Below, piece by piece: positions 46,975 to 57,648 of a DNA stretch of 64,000 nt (its first letter is position 1; every line of letters starts with the position of its first letter). The position numbers were made by a program, and so were the translations under genes. This stretch comes from Acidobacteriota bacterium (GTDB taxonomy: Bacteria > Acidobacteriota > Thermoanaerobaculia > Multivoradales > JBCCEF01), in NCBI GenBank assembly GCA_039028635.1, contig JBCCHV010000032.1:1-64000 (forward strand), given 5' to 3'. The notes beneath the pieces are model-generated. The model made no database searches and was not told the origin of the DNA. It saw only the letters and a program-made list of their open reading frames with translations.

Positions 46975-49248
46975 CTATCGCGCCGCCGGGTCCACCCGCA
47001 ACGGCGCGACGGCCCGGCCGCGGGCCCTCGCCAGGGTCACCCCGCTGTAGTAATGCTCGAGGATCTGGCGGTAGTCGTGGCTGCGCAACGCCATCGCGAA
47101 AGCCCCTGTCTGGCACATGCCAACCCCGTGGCCGAGGCCACTGCCGGAGAAGAAGTAGCCCGGCGCCCCTTGGCGCGAGCGGGTGCGACGCAGCTCGAAG
47201 CGGGTGTCCGGCAGCGCCAGGGTCCAGCGGATCGCCAGTCCCTCGACCTCGATCGAGCGATCGTCCCGGCCGAGGATGCGCAGCTTGGCGACCCGTCCGG
47301 AGACTCCCCGCTCGAGCACCTCGAGGCCGGTGAAACCGAGACCGGGATAGCGCTCCTCCACCTGCCGGGCCAAGCGCTGGTCGCTGCGGAAGCGGCTCCA
47401 GGATCGCCAGCGATTGGCGGGAGCACGGAAGTCCCGCTCGCTGACGAAGGGCTGAACCACCGCCACCAGCCGATCGCGCCACCACACCATGCGCACCGGG
47501 TCTCCCGCCATCAGGAAGAGGGAGTCGGAGGCCAACCCATCCTCGACCGGTCGAAAGGCCGCCAGGCCGCGTGGCAGCTCGACGGTCTGCTCCCGGCCCT
47601 CGAGGCGGATGCGCCAGCCGGTGTCGTCGAGGGCGCGGTGAGTGGCCTTCTTCTCGACCAGCAAGCCCACGGTGCGGGCGAAGGAGTAGAGAACCATTTC
47701 GAGCTGTGACGGCGTGAGCTGGCGCTCGTCGTCCTCGCGCCACAGGCCGCTGGCGTAGAGCGCCCGAGCCCGCCGCACCTCCTCCGTCGACCAGCTCGCC
47801 GGCGGCTGCTCCACCCATTCCGGCAAAGAGGTCGCGACCCGCGGATCGAGCACCAGGTCGAGCAACGCCAGCAGGAAACGCCGCAGGTCGCCCTGCCGCA
47901 GGCTCGCCAGGCGCCCCGTTGGCGGCGTCAGGCCGGCCTGCTGGGCCGCCGTCAGCAAGCGGGCTTCGAACGCTCCCAGGGAATTCCCCGGCGGCGCCGG
48001 CAAGAATTGACGGGTGATGGCTTCCGGATAGCGCGCCCCGGGACGGAGATGATTGCTCAGGGCAATGCTGCCCGCCTCCAGGCACGGCACACCGCGCAAG
48101 TAGGGATAGTTCTCCTGCGGGAAGACCACTTCGATGTCCTCCGTGTGGCCACCGCAGGTCGAGCTGTAGCGGGCATCCACCAGCTCGCCGTCGAACAACA
48201 GCACCTGGTGGGCGGTATCGGTGATGGCCTGGTCCGACAGCGGATGCTCGATGGACATGCCACCGTACACCTGGCACCGGGGCGTGGCGCAGATGTCATA
48301 GCCCTCGCGCTCGAACTCGCCGAGGTTGCGCAGAGTGTAGGTTCGGGCGGCCACCGCCTGGGCCTTGAGGGCCTCGATGCGGTCATAGAGGTTGGGCCCC
48401 ATTTCCCCCGGCACCACCCCGCGCAGATAGCTCTCAAGGGGCAGCTCGTTGATCACGTTGAGGCGCCCGCGCTCATTCAGGAATACCTGTAGCCGACCGC
48501 GATAGCGGCGATCTCCGAAGACCAAGCCGCGCTCGTCCTCCGCGGCGGCGAGGGTCGACGCATCGCGCCGGCGCTCGACGGTCAACCTGCGACCCTCGAC
48601 CCGCCGCTGCTCGTCGCCGCGGCCAAGGACCAGCGCCGCATCCCCCGCCTCGGCCACCACCCAGGCTTCGGCGAGGTCGAGGGAGCGCCACCGCTGGCGA
48701 GCGGCGAGGGCCCGCTGGCGGGACTCGAAACGGCCCAGCCGCACCTGGTAGAGCCCGGTCGCGGCATCGATGTGACTCGAGGCCGGCTCCCCGGTGAGGC
48801 GCTCCAGGCGGGCGGCGAGCTGGGCTCCCTGAGCTTCGTCCCGCAGCGCCGCGACCTGCAGTCGGAAGGTCGTCGCCGCCCCGGGCCCCGGACGCACCAC
48901 CACCTTCTCGTCGAGCCCCAGGGAAGCTTCCCCGAAGGTCAAAACCAGATCCTGACCGCAGCATGGAAGCTCGACCTCGGCGAGATCGCTCGCCAGCCCG
49001 ACCCGCAGGCGAATCGGCGCCTGCGGCGACCGGGTCACCACCTCCGGCACCGGCTGCCGCGGTGCTTCGGCGGCGGCCTCCGGCAACGGCAGGGCCGTCG
49101 GCGCGGCCACGGCCGGCGGAGCCTCCGCCGGCCGCTCGCTGCTCGGTGTGGTTTCGACCGGCGTCAGCGGGGGGGCCACGGAGCGGGCGCAGCCGGCCAC
49201 CAGCCAGGGCAGCGCCAGCGCCGCTAGCCAGGTCCAGACGCGCTTCAC
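46975..49248 (-). CDS. SpoIID/LytB-domain lipoprotein with SPOR-like repeat
   Basis: 757 residues. A lipoprotein signal with lipobox LVAGCAR (Cys near 20), then a Pro/Ala/Glu-rich linker (about 25-80). A SPOR-like segment (about 128-200: FRLQVAALRDEAQGAQLAARLERL) would bind denuded glycan. The SpoIID/LytB domain begins at about 255 (LNVINELPLESYLRGVVPGEMG, QAVAARTYTLRN, YSSTCGGHTED) and reaches the end (GHGVGMCQTGAFAMA). SpoIID is a lytic transglycosylase acting on stem-free glycan. The GTG at 49248 overlaps the stop of the membrane protein gene. Likely a periplasmic wall-remodelling factor. Confidence 0.88.
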   Translation of the reverse strand: MKRVWTWLAALALPWLVAGCARSVAPPLTPVETTPSSERPAEAPPAVAAPTALPLPEAAAEAPRQPVPEVVTRSPQAPIRLRVGLASDLAEVELPCCGQDLVLTFGEASLGLDEKVVVRPGPGAATTFRLQVAALRDEAQGAQLAARLERLTGEPASSHIDAATGLYQVRLGRFESRQRALAARQRWRSLDLAEAWVVAEAGDAALVLGRGDEQRRVEGRRLTVERRRDASTLAAAEDERGLVFGDRRYRGRLQVFLNERGRLNVINELPLESYLRGVVPGEMGPNLYDRIEALKAQAVAARTYTLRNLGEFEREGYDICATPRCQVYGGMSIEHPLSDQAITDTAHQVLLFDGELVDARYSSTCGGHTEDIEVVFPQENYPYLRGVPCLEAGSIALSNHLRPGARYPEAITRQFLPAPPGNSLGAFEARLLTAAQQAGLTPPTGRLASLRQGDLRRFLLALLDLVLDPRVATSLPEWVEQPPASWSTEEVRRARALYASGLWREDDERQLTPSQLEMVLYSFARTVGLLVEKKATHRALDDTGWRIRLEGREQTVELPRGLAAFRPVEDGLASDSLFLMAGDPVRMVWWRDRLVAVVQPFVSERDFRAPANRWRSWSRFRSDQRLARQVEERYPGLGFTGLEVLERGVSGRVAKLRILGRDDRSIEVEGLAIRWTLALPDTRFELRRTRSRQGAPGYFFSGSGLGHGVGMCQTGAFAMALRSHDYRQILEHYYSGVTLARARGRAVAPLRVDPAAR

Positions 49249-50123
49249 GGGGCGGTCTCCATCGCCGGCCGCAGGAGGTTCACCAGGGCAGCCGCATGGA
49301 GGGTGGCCAGAAAGGCGGTGACCACCCCCTGGAGCAGCCCGAGGACGAGCTGAACGGCGAAGGCGAGCCTGCCGAGGGTGGCCGAGAGCAGACTGGCGAC
49401 GGCGCTCGACAGCAGGCCCGCCAAGGCCACCAGCGCCGCCAACAGAAGCACCGCCGCAAAGCGCTGGCGGAGGAGCCCGAGGCCCCGCCGCAGGGAGCTG
49501 CCCAACCCGTTCGAAGGCCAAGCCAGGGCCGCCCGCCCGGGTCCGTACCAGAGGTGCACCACCAGCAGCGCGATGGCGACGGCGAAGATTCCGCAGGCCG
49601 CCAGGAGCTGGGCCGCCAGAGCGCCGCGAACCCCCAGCGCCAGGGCCACCACCGCCAGCAGGAGCAGAGCCGAGGCGACCACCGCATAGAGGTTGACGAA
49701 CCAGAAGAAGGGCGCGAACAGGCGCTTGCCCCAGTGCACCAGCCGGGCGGCCTCCAGACGGCTCTCGAGGCCCCGCCGCCGGAGCTCGCCAAGGCTGCCC
49801 CACAGTCCCGCTTGAGCGAAGCAATAGAGCACCAGCGCCGCCGTCCACAGGACCAGCGCCAGCGACGTTCCGGTCACCACCGCCGAGCGGTCGAAGGCGT
49901 CCTCGAGGACGATCACCGCATCGGCCACCGCCTCGACGCTGCGGCTCGCCGCCAGCGGCGCGAGATCGCTCTGGAAGTCCCAGCCGAGGGCCGTCAACAG
50001 CGGCGCGACGGCGCCGGCGACGGTGAGAATCAACACCGCTCCCATGGTGAGCAGAGTCCAAGCCACCAGGGCGGGGTTCGCCCGGGTCACCGACCAGCCG
50101 CGAGCCAAGGCCGCCGCGCTCAC
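49245..50123 (-). CDS. Polytopic membrane protein of unknown function
   Basis: 292 residues, very hydrophobic, with about six membrane segments (for example around 20-42, 90-112, 140-165, 168-190, 225-250 and 258-280). No motif recognised. Coupled on both sides: its GTG at 50123 overlaps the DnaC-like stop and its own stop overlaps the SpoIID-lipoprotein start. The neighbour suggests an envelope function, but this is only context. Confidence 0.8.
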   Translation of the reverse strand: MSAAALARGWSVTRANPALVAWTLLTMGAVLILTVAGAVAPLLTALGWDFQSDLAPLAASRSVEAVADAVIVLEDAFDRSAVVTGTSLALVLWTAALVLYCFAQAGLWGSLGELRRRGLESRLEAARLVHWGKRLFAPFFWFVNLYAVVASALLLLAVVALALGVRGALAAQLLAACGIFAVAIALLVVHLWYGPGRAALAWPSNGLGSSLRRGLGLLRQRFAAVLLLAALVALAGLLSSAVASLLSATLGRLAFAVQLVLGLLQGVVTAFLATLHAAALVNLLRPAMETAP

Positions 50124-50968
50124 GGCGCCAACCGGTGTTGATGCAGCTTCACTTCGCGGCGGAAATCCTCCACCGCGAGCATTTCGACCGGTTGCGCCAT
50201 CTCGAACAGACGGCTGACCAACATCGGCGTCAAGCGGGCGGACAGGGAGGCCACCGCAGGCTCGCGTCCCGAGGGACGGTCGGAGGCACCGGCGGATCGA
50301 TAGCCGAACTCCCCGCCGGGGTTCTTGCGGGGCTCTGCCGCAGCGACCTCCTGCAGCCGGTAGTTGGTGGTGAAGAGGGTCGGCCGCCGCTCCGTGTAGC
50401 GCGTGTTGATGATCAGGTAGAGGGTGTCCATCACCCACGGGGTCGGCTTCTGGGCGCCGAGCTCATCGAGCACCAGGAGCTCGGCGCCGATCACCGGATC
50501 GAGGATCTGGCGCTTCGAGTCCGGCGAGCCGGGATCGAAGCTCGACTGGATCTGGTGGATCAGCGAGGTGAAGTCGACGAAGCGGCCGCGCAGGCGATAG
50601 CGCTGGATCAAGTGACGCAGGACCGCCACCGAAAGGTGCGTCTTGCCGGCCCCCGGGGGCCCGACGAACAGCAGGCCGGACTCCCGCATGACGCCATCGA
50701 CGGTGAAGAAGGCATCGCAGTACTGCTGGCACAGGGAACGCGCCTTGAGCAGAGATGCCTTCGCCTCTCCGCGGTTGACGTTGAATTTTTCGAGGGTACA
50801 GGCGGAGTAGCGCTGGGGAATGCCCGCGGCGGCGAGGCGACGCGCCACCAGATCGCGATCACGGCACTCACAGGGCCGAGCGCTGCCGGCTCCGCCATCG
50901 GCTCCGAGAATCCATCCCCGGCCGCCGCACGAGGCACACGGTTCGGGCGTCCCTGGGCTCGCCGGCAT
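50120..50968 (-). CDS. DnaC/IstB-like AAA+ ATPase with N-terminal zinc motif
   Basis: 282 residues. Four Cys near the N terminus (C11, C14, C33, C35) form a likely zinc knuckle, as in DnaC/DnaI-type loaders. The AAA+ core has LLFVGPPGAGKTHLSVAVL (Walker A), AELLVLDELGAQ (Walker B) and LFTTNYRL (sensor I). A roughly 35-residue Gly/Ser/Pro/Arg-rich insert separates sensor I from the arginine-finger region. It could load replicative helicase; an IstB-type transposition role is unlikely as no IstA is nearby. ATG at 50968. Confidence 0.85.
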   Translation of the reverse strand: MPASPGTPEPCASCGGRGWILGADGGAGSARPCECRDRDLVARRLAAAGIPQRYSACTLEKFNVNRGEAKASLLKARSLCQQYCDAFFTVDGVMRESGLLFVGPPGAGKTHLSVAVLRHLIQRYRLRGRFVDFTSLIHQIQSSFDPGSPDSKRQILDPVIGAELLVLDELGAQKPTPWVMDTLYLIINTRYTERRPTLFTTNYRLQEVAAAEPRKNPGGEFGYRSAGASDRPSGREPAVASLSARLTPMLVSRLFEMAQPVEMLAVEDFRREVKLHQHRLAP

Positions 50969-51032
50969 GGGCGGATGGTAGCACGAGGAAAGGGCCCCGA
51001 CACGCCGTGTGGGGGGCCCAATCGGGGGCGGC

Positions 51033-51431
51033 CTAACCGCCGTCGTCGTCGTCGCGCTCGATGGTCACCGGCACGCTGCTCTGGATGCGCACCAGGGCGT
51101 GTCGCCGGTCGATCCCGGCGCGCCGATCGATCGTCTCCTGCTTGACTTGCTCGAGCAGGCGGTCGACCTCGACCTGCATGCTCTCCATCTGTTCCTTCAT
51201 GTTGAGGATCACTTCGACGCCGGCGAGGTTGACGCCGAGCTCCCGGGTGAGGGTCAGAATGGTCTCGAGGCGAGACAGCGACCGCTCATCGTAGAGGCGG
51301 GTATTGCCGGCGCTGCGGTGCGGTGAAATCAAACCCTCGCGCTCGTAGAGACGCAGGGTCTGGGGGTGGATGTCGAACCGCTCCGCCACCACGCTGATCA
51401 TCACGTAGGACGTTTTTCCCTTGCGAGCCAT
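51033..51431 (-). CDS. hspR: MerR-family heat-shock repressor HspR
   Basis: 132 residues. MerR-type winged helix at the N terminus (MISVVAERFDIHPQTLRLYEREGLI, then AGNTRLYDERSLSRLETI), followed by a coiled coil. QTLRLYEREGLI and NTRLYDE are highly typical of HspR, which represses dnaK operons together with DnaK. Located 133 bases after dnaK on the same strand. GGAGGT before the ATG (a GTG one codon earlier is possible). No Cys-based metal site is present, as expected for HspR. Confidence 0.92.
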   Translation of the reverse strand: MARKGKTSYVMISVVAERFDIHPQTLRLYEREGLISPHRSAGNTRLYDERSLSRLETILTLTRELGVNLAGVEVILNMKEQMESMQVEVDRLLEQVKQETIDRRAGIDRRHALVRIQSSVPVTIERDDDDGG

Positions 51432-51525
51432 CACCTACCTCCGGTTCGAGATCACCGGGAGGACCGTCGGGCGCGCCGCTGTGAGAGAGCAGGCAGCCGA
51501 CGGACCGCCCGGAAGAGGGGGCCAA

Positions 51526-51555
51526 GGCCTCCGGCGAGTCGCCCCACCGGAGGCC
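51526..51555 (-). terminator. Hairpin between dnaK and hspR
   Basis: GGCCTCCGG (51526-51534) pairs with CCGGAGGCC (51547-51555), a nine-pair stem with a 12-base loop just after the dnaK stop. It may partly terminate or stabilise the dnaK mRNA, giving less HspR than DnaK. Nearly the same stem occurs at 33961-33995. Confidence 0.55.
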
Positions 51556-51564
51556 GCATCCTGA

Positions 51565-53472
<1,908 letters not shown>

Positions 53473-53577
53473 ATCGTCTTCACTCCTTCGCTTAGAAATC
53501 TCAGCGGCCCTCCCCAGCGAAGCCCGCGAGAAGCTCTCGCACAGCCCCGTGACGGCGAATCGGCCGGTCGCTTGGCA

Positions 53578-53630
53578 AGACTAAGACCTTAGTGATCCGC
53601 TGTCAAGCAAGCCATTCGCCATACTTGACA
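53578..53630 (-). promoter_or_regulatory. dnaK promoter with inverted repeat
   Basis: On the minus strand TTGACA (53606-53601), a 17-base spacer and TAGTCT (53583-53578) form a good housekeeping promoter about 105 bases before dnaK. The -35 box is one arm of the inverted repeat TGTCAAG (53601-53607)/CTTGACA (53624-53630). This could be the HspR operator, although HAIR elements are arranged as CTTGAGT-N7-ACTCAAG, with the half-sites in the opposite order. Confidence 0.6.
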
Positions 53631-53875
53631 ATTACTGGCTAAGATTTATTCCCGACCTGAAGAGAACGGGCGATCGAAGGGAAGATTCGTCACAAACTTG
53701 GGCGCTACTCGGCAGCCGACGCGGAAGCGCGAGGTAGCGGAAGCCGCTGAGGATGGGAGTGCCTGGCCGGCCGCGAGACGCACGACGCGTGCATGCGGGC
53801 CGGGCTCCGTAGGCGGGCCGCCCCGTAGGCGAGGGTGGCGCCTCGAACCCCTGCTAACCAAGCAGCACTAGCGGA
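53631..53875. other. Intergenic region downstream of the DUF4388 gene
   Basis: Contains no gene. CCGTAGGCG occurs twice (around 53806 and 53823). Several GC-rich short stems are possible but no clear terminator is defined. It also lies directly upstream of the dnaK promoter. Confidence 0.5.
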
Positions 53876-55351
53876 CTAATCCAGCAGCACCAGCGGCGCC
53901 GTCGCGCCCTCGTCGTCGAGGCCGACGAAGGCGGGATCGAGAAAGAAGTTCTCGATCACCGTTTCGCTCGCCGTCGGTCCCCCGCCGGCGCTGTCGAGGG
54001 TCAGGTCGTAGCCCCCCTCGGTGGTCTGCCAAAGCACCCGCCGACCGTCGCCGGAGTCGAGATCGGGCTCTTCCAGCAACTTGGCCTCGATCGGCCGATT
54101 GAGGTTCGGCGGGAACGAGCCATCGAGCAGGAAGAGGGTTTTGAGGGCACGGTCGATCTTGAGGAAGGACGCCCCCAACCGGCCCTTGACCAACGCCTCG
54201 CGCTCCGCCTCTTGCCACGGGAAGGGCGACAGCAGGCGCAGCGGGCCGGGAACCAACTGCGAGACGAAGAGCAGCGCGAGCAGCAGGCCGAGCCCCCGCC
54301 CGACCCAGCCTTCGAGACCCCGAAACCGCACTCGGCGGCGTAGAGCCGGCGCCGGGACCGGGGCAGAAGCCTGGCCCTGTAGGGTGAGATCGAGGTCGAT
54401 CTCCGGCAGCGAGTCGTCGCTCTCGGGCTCCGCCGGGCGAGCCTCTTCCACCACCGGCTCCTCGGCTGCCGGCTCCGGCGTCTGGGCCTGAGCCGGGGCC
54501 TCCTCGGTCAGCGGCAGATCGCCGAGGAGAGATTCGTCTTCGTCGTCGACGCCGAGATCCGGCGGCGGCTCGATATCCGCCAGCACCGGCACGTCAAAGA
54601 GCTGCTCGACCTCCTCGTCGCGCTGCGCGTCGAAGGGCGCGACCACCTCGCGTTCGAGCAATCGGTAGAGGGCGAGCCGCACCTTGTACTCGTCGAGATC
54701 CGTGTCGCCGACCACCTGCTCGACGGAGCGTGCCTCGGCCAGGCTGTCGAGGACCAGGCGCTCATCGGGCACCAGGAAGAGCACTCCAGGCACCTCGTCC
54801 GGCGGCGCCACCCCGGGAACCCGGTCACGAATCTCCACCGGCAGCGGATCGAGACGCCGATAGCGACCGCCGTACTCGGGCACCGCCTCCGGCTCGTCGT
54901 CCTGGATCGAGCGCACCAGCAGCTCCTCGATCGAGATCGGCCGAATCCCCTCCTCGTAGGACACCTCGTCCCCGGAGTAGAACTTGAACTCGCCTTGGGT
55001 CCAGCCGAGCAGGCCCTGGAGGACTTCGAAGGTCTGACCCCGCAGGCCGCGCAACACCTGGTCGCGGCTCACCAGGCCGGCCTCGACCCAGCGATCCATC
55101 GGCCGGCCGTCCCCATCCTCCCCGGCGAGCTGCTCGGCGGTCGCCACGCCCTCTCGCACCAGCACGTCGCGCAGACCATCCTCGACGGTGCGATCGAGGG
55201 CGTCGGCGGCCACCACCTCGCCCTGCAGGAAGGAGATCGCGACGATGTTGCTCTCCCCCTGGACCGTCAGGATGCCGGTCTTGCGCTGCTGCCCGATGAG
55301 CTGCAGGATCTCCGGCAGATTGAAGACGTCGAGGGTGCCTTCTACGGTCAT
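53876..55351 (-). CDS. DUF4388-domain membrane protein
   Basis: 491 residues. The N terminus is a clear DUF4388 (PatA N-terminal-like) domain: GTLDVFNLPEILQLIGQQRKTG, then a strand-rich part and a helical extension with TQGEFKFYSGDE. Acidic linkers (about 270-350, Glu/Asp/Pro) lead to one membrane helix (about 372-392) and a C-terminal domain of about 100 residues with no match recognised. DUF4388 proteins occur in signalling and gliding-type systems. Just after the TPR membrane protein gene on the same strand, so co-transcribed. Confidence 0.85.
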   Translation of the reverse strand: MTVEGTLDVFNLPEILQLIGQQRKTGILTVQGESNIVAISFLQGEVVAADALDRTVEDGLRDVLVREGVATAEQLAGEDGDGRPMDRWVEAGLVSRDQVLRGLRGQTFEVLQGLLGWTQGEFKFYSGDEVSYEEGIRPISIEELLVRSIQDDEPEAVPEYGGRYRRLDPLPVEIRDRVPGVAPPDEVPGVLFLVPDERLVLDSLAEARSVEQVVGDTDLDEYKVRLALYRLLEREVVAPFDAQRDEEVEQLFDVPVLADIEPPPDLGVDDEDESLLGDLPLTEEAPAQAQTPEPAAEEPVVEEARPAEPESDDSLPEIDLDLTLQGQASAPVPAPALRRRVRFRGLEGWVGRGLGLLLALLFVSQLVPGPLRLLSPFPWQEAEREALVKGRLGASFLKIDRALKTLFLLDGSFPPNLNRPIEAKLLEEPDLDSGDGRRVLWQTTEGGYDLTLDSAGGGPTASETVIENFFLDPAFVGLDDEGATAPLVLLD

Positions 55352-55362
55352 CAGTTCACTCG

Positions 55363-57141
55363 CTAAGCAGGGTTGCGCAGTTCCACGACCAGGCGCAGAC
55401 CATAGAACAGGGCGAGCCCGCCCAGGCACAGGGCCCACATCAGCTCCGGCCCCGGGTCGACGCCCACCGGCACCACGAAGCTGAAGTGGCGCGCCAGCGG
55501 CAAGAGCACCAAGACCACGGGAATCAGCAGGGTGAGGTAGGCGCGAGCTCCATAGCCGACCTCCGCCGAGAAGAAGCCCGGCACCAGGAAGCGCACGGCG
55601 CGATCGATGCGCCCGCCGCCGACGTCCGAAAGGGCCGGATTGGCGTAGCCGAAGGGACGCCGCAGCAAGTGCAGGGCGAGGGCCGCCAGCAGCAGGAGCC
55701 CGGCGACCGCCGGGCCGAACCAGCGCCGCGCCGCCGACAATCGGCCGGTCAGGCTGTCGTCGCCACGCTGCAAAGCGAGCAGCCGGCGGCGGATCTCGGG
55801 AAGGCGATCGAGACCGGCCTCGGAGGTTCGCACCTGCTCCTTCTCGGTCTCGCGAATCCACTGCCCGACCAGACCGCGGTCGAGCTCCTGGGCGCGCTGA
55901 AAGGCGGCACTCTGCTCGCTGAAGTAGTAGCTCTCGGCGTAGGCCTTGCTGAGGTTGAAGTGCGCCAGCACATTGTCCGGCGCCAACTCCGTCGCCTTCT
56001 TGAAGTGGTTCACCGCATCCGGGAACTTGTTCTGCTGGAAGTAGTAGACCCCGAGGTTGATCTGGGCGTCGACGGCGCCGGCATCCTCTTCCGCCATCTG
56101 CTCGTAGAGATTGCGTGCCACCGGCCAATAGTCGAGCTTGCGGTGCACGTCGGCCATCAAGTGCTGCACCGCGGCTTCCTCCGGGAACAGCGCCGGCAGG
56201 CTGCCGAGATCGCTGAAGATCTCGCCGTAGAGGCGGCCCTCGATCAGGCTGTCGAGGGCCCGCGCCGGCGGCGCCAGCGCCACCTCCAGGCGCGCCCGCT
56301 GCTCCGCCAGCAGCAGCGGCGTCACGCCGAGCAGAAGCCAGAGGCCGATCAGCACCGTCCGCTCGCTCCCGGAGCCGTAGCCCCACAACAACACCGACCA
56401 GAAGATCGCCAGCCACAGCAGCCCCTGGGGCAAGGCCAGCGGCCAGAGCAAGGCGAGGGCGGCGAGGGGATAGGCCAGCGCCGCCGGCAGCACCCGGCCG
56501 AGAGGCTTGACGACATCGGCGAAGAGAGAGCCTCCCTTGGTCGCCATCTGGAGGGCGAGGAAGAGAAAACCCGCACACAGCAGGGCGAAGAGAACGAAGA
56601 ACAGCGCGCCGTGCAGCATCACCCGCCGTTCCAGGCGCTGACTGAGGAGCCGCAGGTAACCGCGCGACGAAGCCTGCAGGGCGGGCCACCAGCTACCGTC
56701 GTGGCGATGGACCGCAGCTTCCCCGAAGGCCACCTCGGGCGCCCCCGGGTCGAGGCGCTCGGCATCCTCGAGAGCCCAACGGGCTTTGACCAGGTCGCCG
56801 TCGACGGCGACCTCCACGGCACGCGAGACGGCCGCCCGACTGAGATCCGCAAGGGCCTCGAAGCCGAGCAGCTCGGCGGTCGCCAGGAGCTCGTCGACAG
56901 AGGCCCCGGCGAGGTCCCTTTGATCGCCCGCCACCGCCCCTTCCCAACGCGCCCAATGCTCACGCAACAGCACCAGATTCTGCTGCGCGGCGAGCGGCAT
57001 CTCGATGGCGCCGATGCGCCGAACCTCGTCTTGGGCACTGAGCGTCGGAGTCAGCGCCAGGGCCAGGAGCAGGCCGAGCCCGACGAGCCCCAGCGGGCGC
57101 CCCGGGGCACCCGGCGGTCCCTCAGCCGCGCTTTTGGACAT
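55363..57141 (-). CDS. TPR-containing polytopic membrane protein
   Basis: 592 residues. Signal-like first helix (about 15-36), a periplasmic helical part, then four membrane helices clustered at about 190-310, a TPR block (about 345-440: VARNLYEQMAEEDAGAVDAQINLGVYYFQQNKFPDAVNHFKKATEL), and further helices at about 500-590. No catalytic motif. Such proteins scaffold envelope assemblies. The ATG at 57141 lies inside the end of the DUF1844 gene (20-base overlap), and the DUF4388 gene follows 11 bases after the stop. Confidence 0.82.
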   Translation of the reverse strand: MSKSAAEGPPGAPGRPLGLVGLGLLLALALTPTLSAQDEVRRIGAIEMPLAAQQNLVLLREHWARWEGAVAGDQRDLAGASVDELLATAELLGFEALADLSRAAVSRAVEVAVDGDLVKARWALEDAERLDPGAPEVAFGEAAVHRHDGSWWPALQASSRGYLRLLSQRLERRVMLHGALFFVLFALLCAGFLFLALQMATKGGSLFADVVKPLGRVLPAALAYPLAALALLWPLALPQGLLWLAIFWSVLLWGYGSGSERTVLIGLWLLLGVTPLLLAEQRARLEVALAPPARALDSLIEGRLYGEIFSDLGSLPALFPEEAAVQHLMADVHRKLDYWPVARNLYEQMAEEDAGAVDAQINLGVYYFQQNKFPDAVNHFKKATELAPDNVLAHFNLSKAYAESYYFSEQSAAFQRAQELDRGLVGQWIRETEKEQVRTSEAGLDRLPEIRRRLLALQRGDDSLTGRLSAARRWFGPAVAGLLLLAALALHLLRRPFGYANPALSDVGGGRIDRAVRFLVPGFFSAEVGYGARAYLTLLIPVVLVLLPLARHFSFVVPVGVDPGPELMWALCLGGLALFYGLRLVVELRNPA

Positions 57142-57544
57142 AGCGCATCTGCAGGCGATAGACGACGTCCTCGAGGGCAGAGCTTTCTTCCATGGAGAGA
57201 TTGCCGGCGGTCTTCTTCTTGAGCACTTCGAGCAGATCGATGTGCATGCGAGCCATGTCGAGATTCTCGGTGCGGCGTCCGTCCGGCAACGGAACGTCGC
57301 CGAGAAAGATCGCCGCCGGCTCGGCGAGCATCGAGAGCAGCTCGAGGAAGGCCTGGGTCTCGGCCGGGTCGGGACGCTCGATCTCCGGCTTCTCCTCCTC
57401 CGCAGTCTCGACCGGAGGTTCGGCAACGGGCTCCGGAGCGGCCTCCTTGTCGCCGAGGGAACGAAACTCCTCCCGCAGCTCGCCATCGGGGGTGAACATC
57501 CGCTTGTCGGTCACCTTGATGTCGCCGTCGCCCAAGATTTTCAC
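57122..57544 (-). CDS. DUF1844 protein
   Basis: 140 residues. N-terminal KVTDKRMFTPDGELR and the C-terminal helical domain (AFLELLSMLAEPAAIFLGDVPLPDGRRTENLDMARMHIDLLEVLKKKT) are characteristic of DUF1844; a Pro/Glu-rich linker joins them. Function of the family is unknown. The start is uncertain: GTG at 57544 is given, but the GGAG there fits a TTG at 57535 better in spacing. It is first in a three-gene operon with the TPR and DUF4388 membrane proteins and divergent from mazG. Confidence 0.85.
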   Translation of the reverse strand: MKILGDGDIKVTDKRMFTPDGELREEFRSLGDKEAAPEPVAEPPVETAEEEKPEIERPDPAETQAFLELLSMLAEPAAIFLGDVPLPDGRRTENLDMARMHIDLLEVLKKKTAGNLSMEESSALEDVVYRLQMRYVQKRG

Positions 57545-57648
57545 TCCGTCTCGAATTTTTCGGGTAGTGCCGCGGTGCGCTATCGTAGCAAGCGCAAATC
57601 CCTGGGAGCAAGGCGCATCCCGCCCCTCGCCACACCACCTGAGACACC

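Noticed and set aside
50120-50968. IstB transposition helper
   Set aside because: No IstA-like transposase or insertion-sequence ends nearby, and the N-terminal zinc motif fits a DnaC/DnaI-type loader better.
53601-53650. Canonical HAIR site (CTTGAGT-N7-ACTCAAG) for HspR
   Set aside because: Only the CTTGA half is present in that order; the second half does not match, so only a generic inverted repeat is reported.
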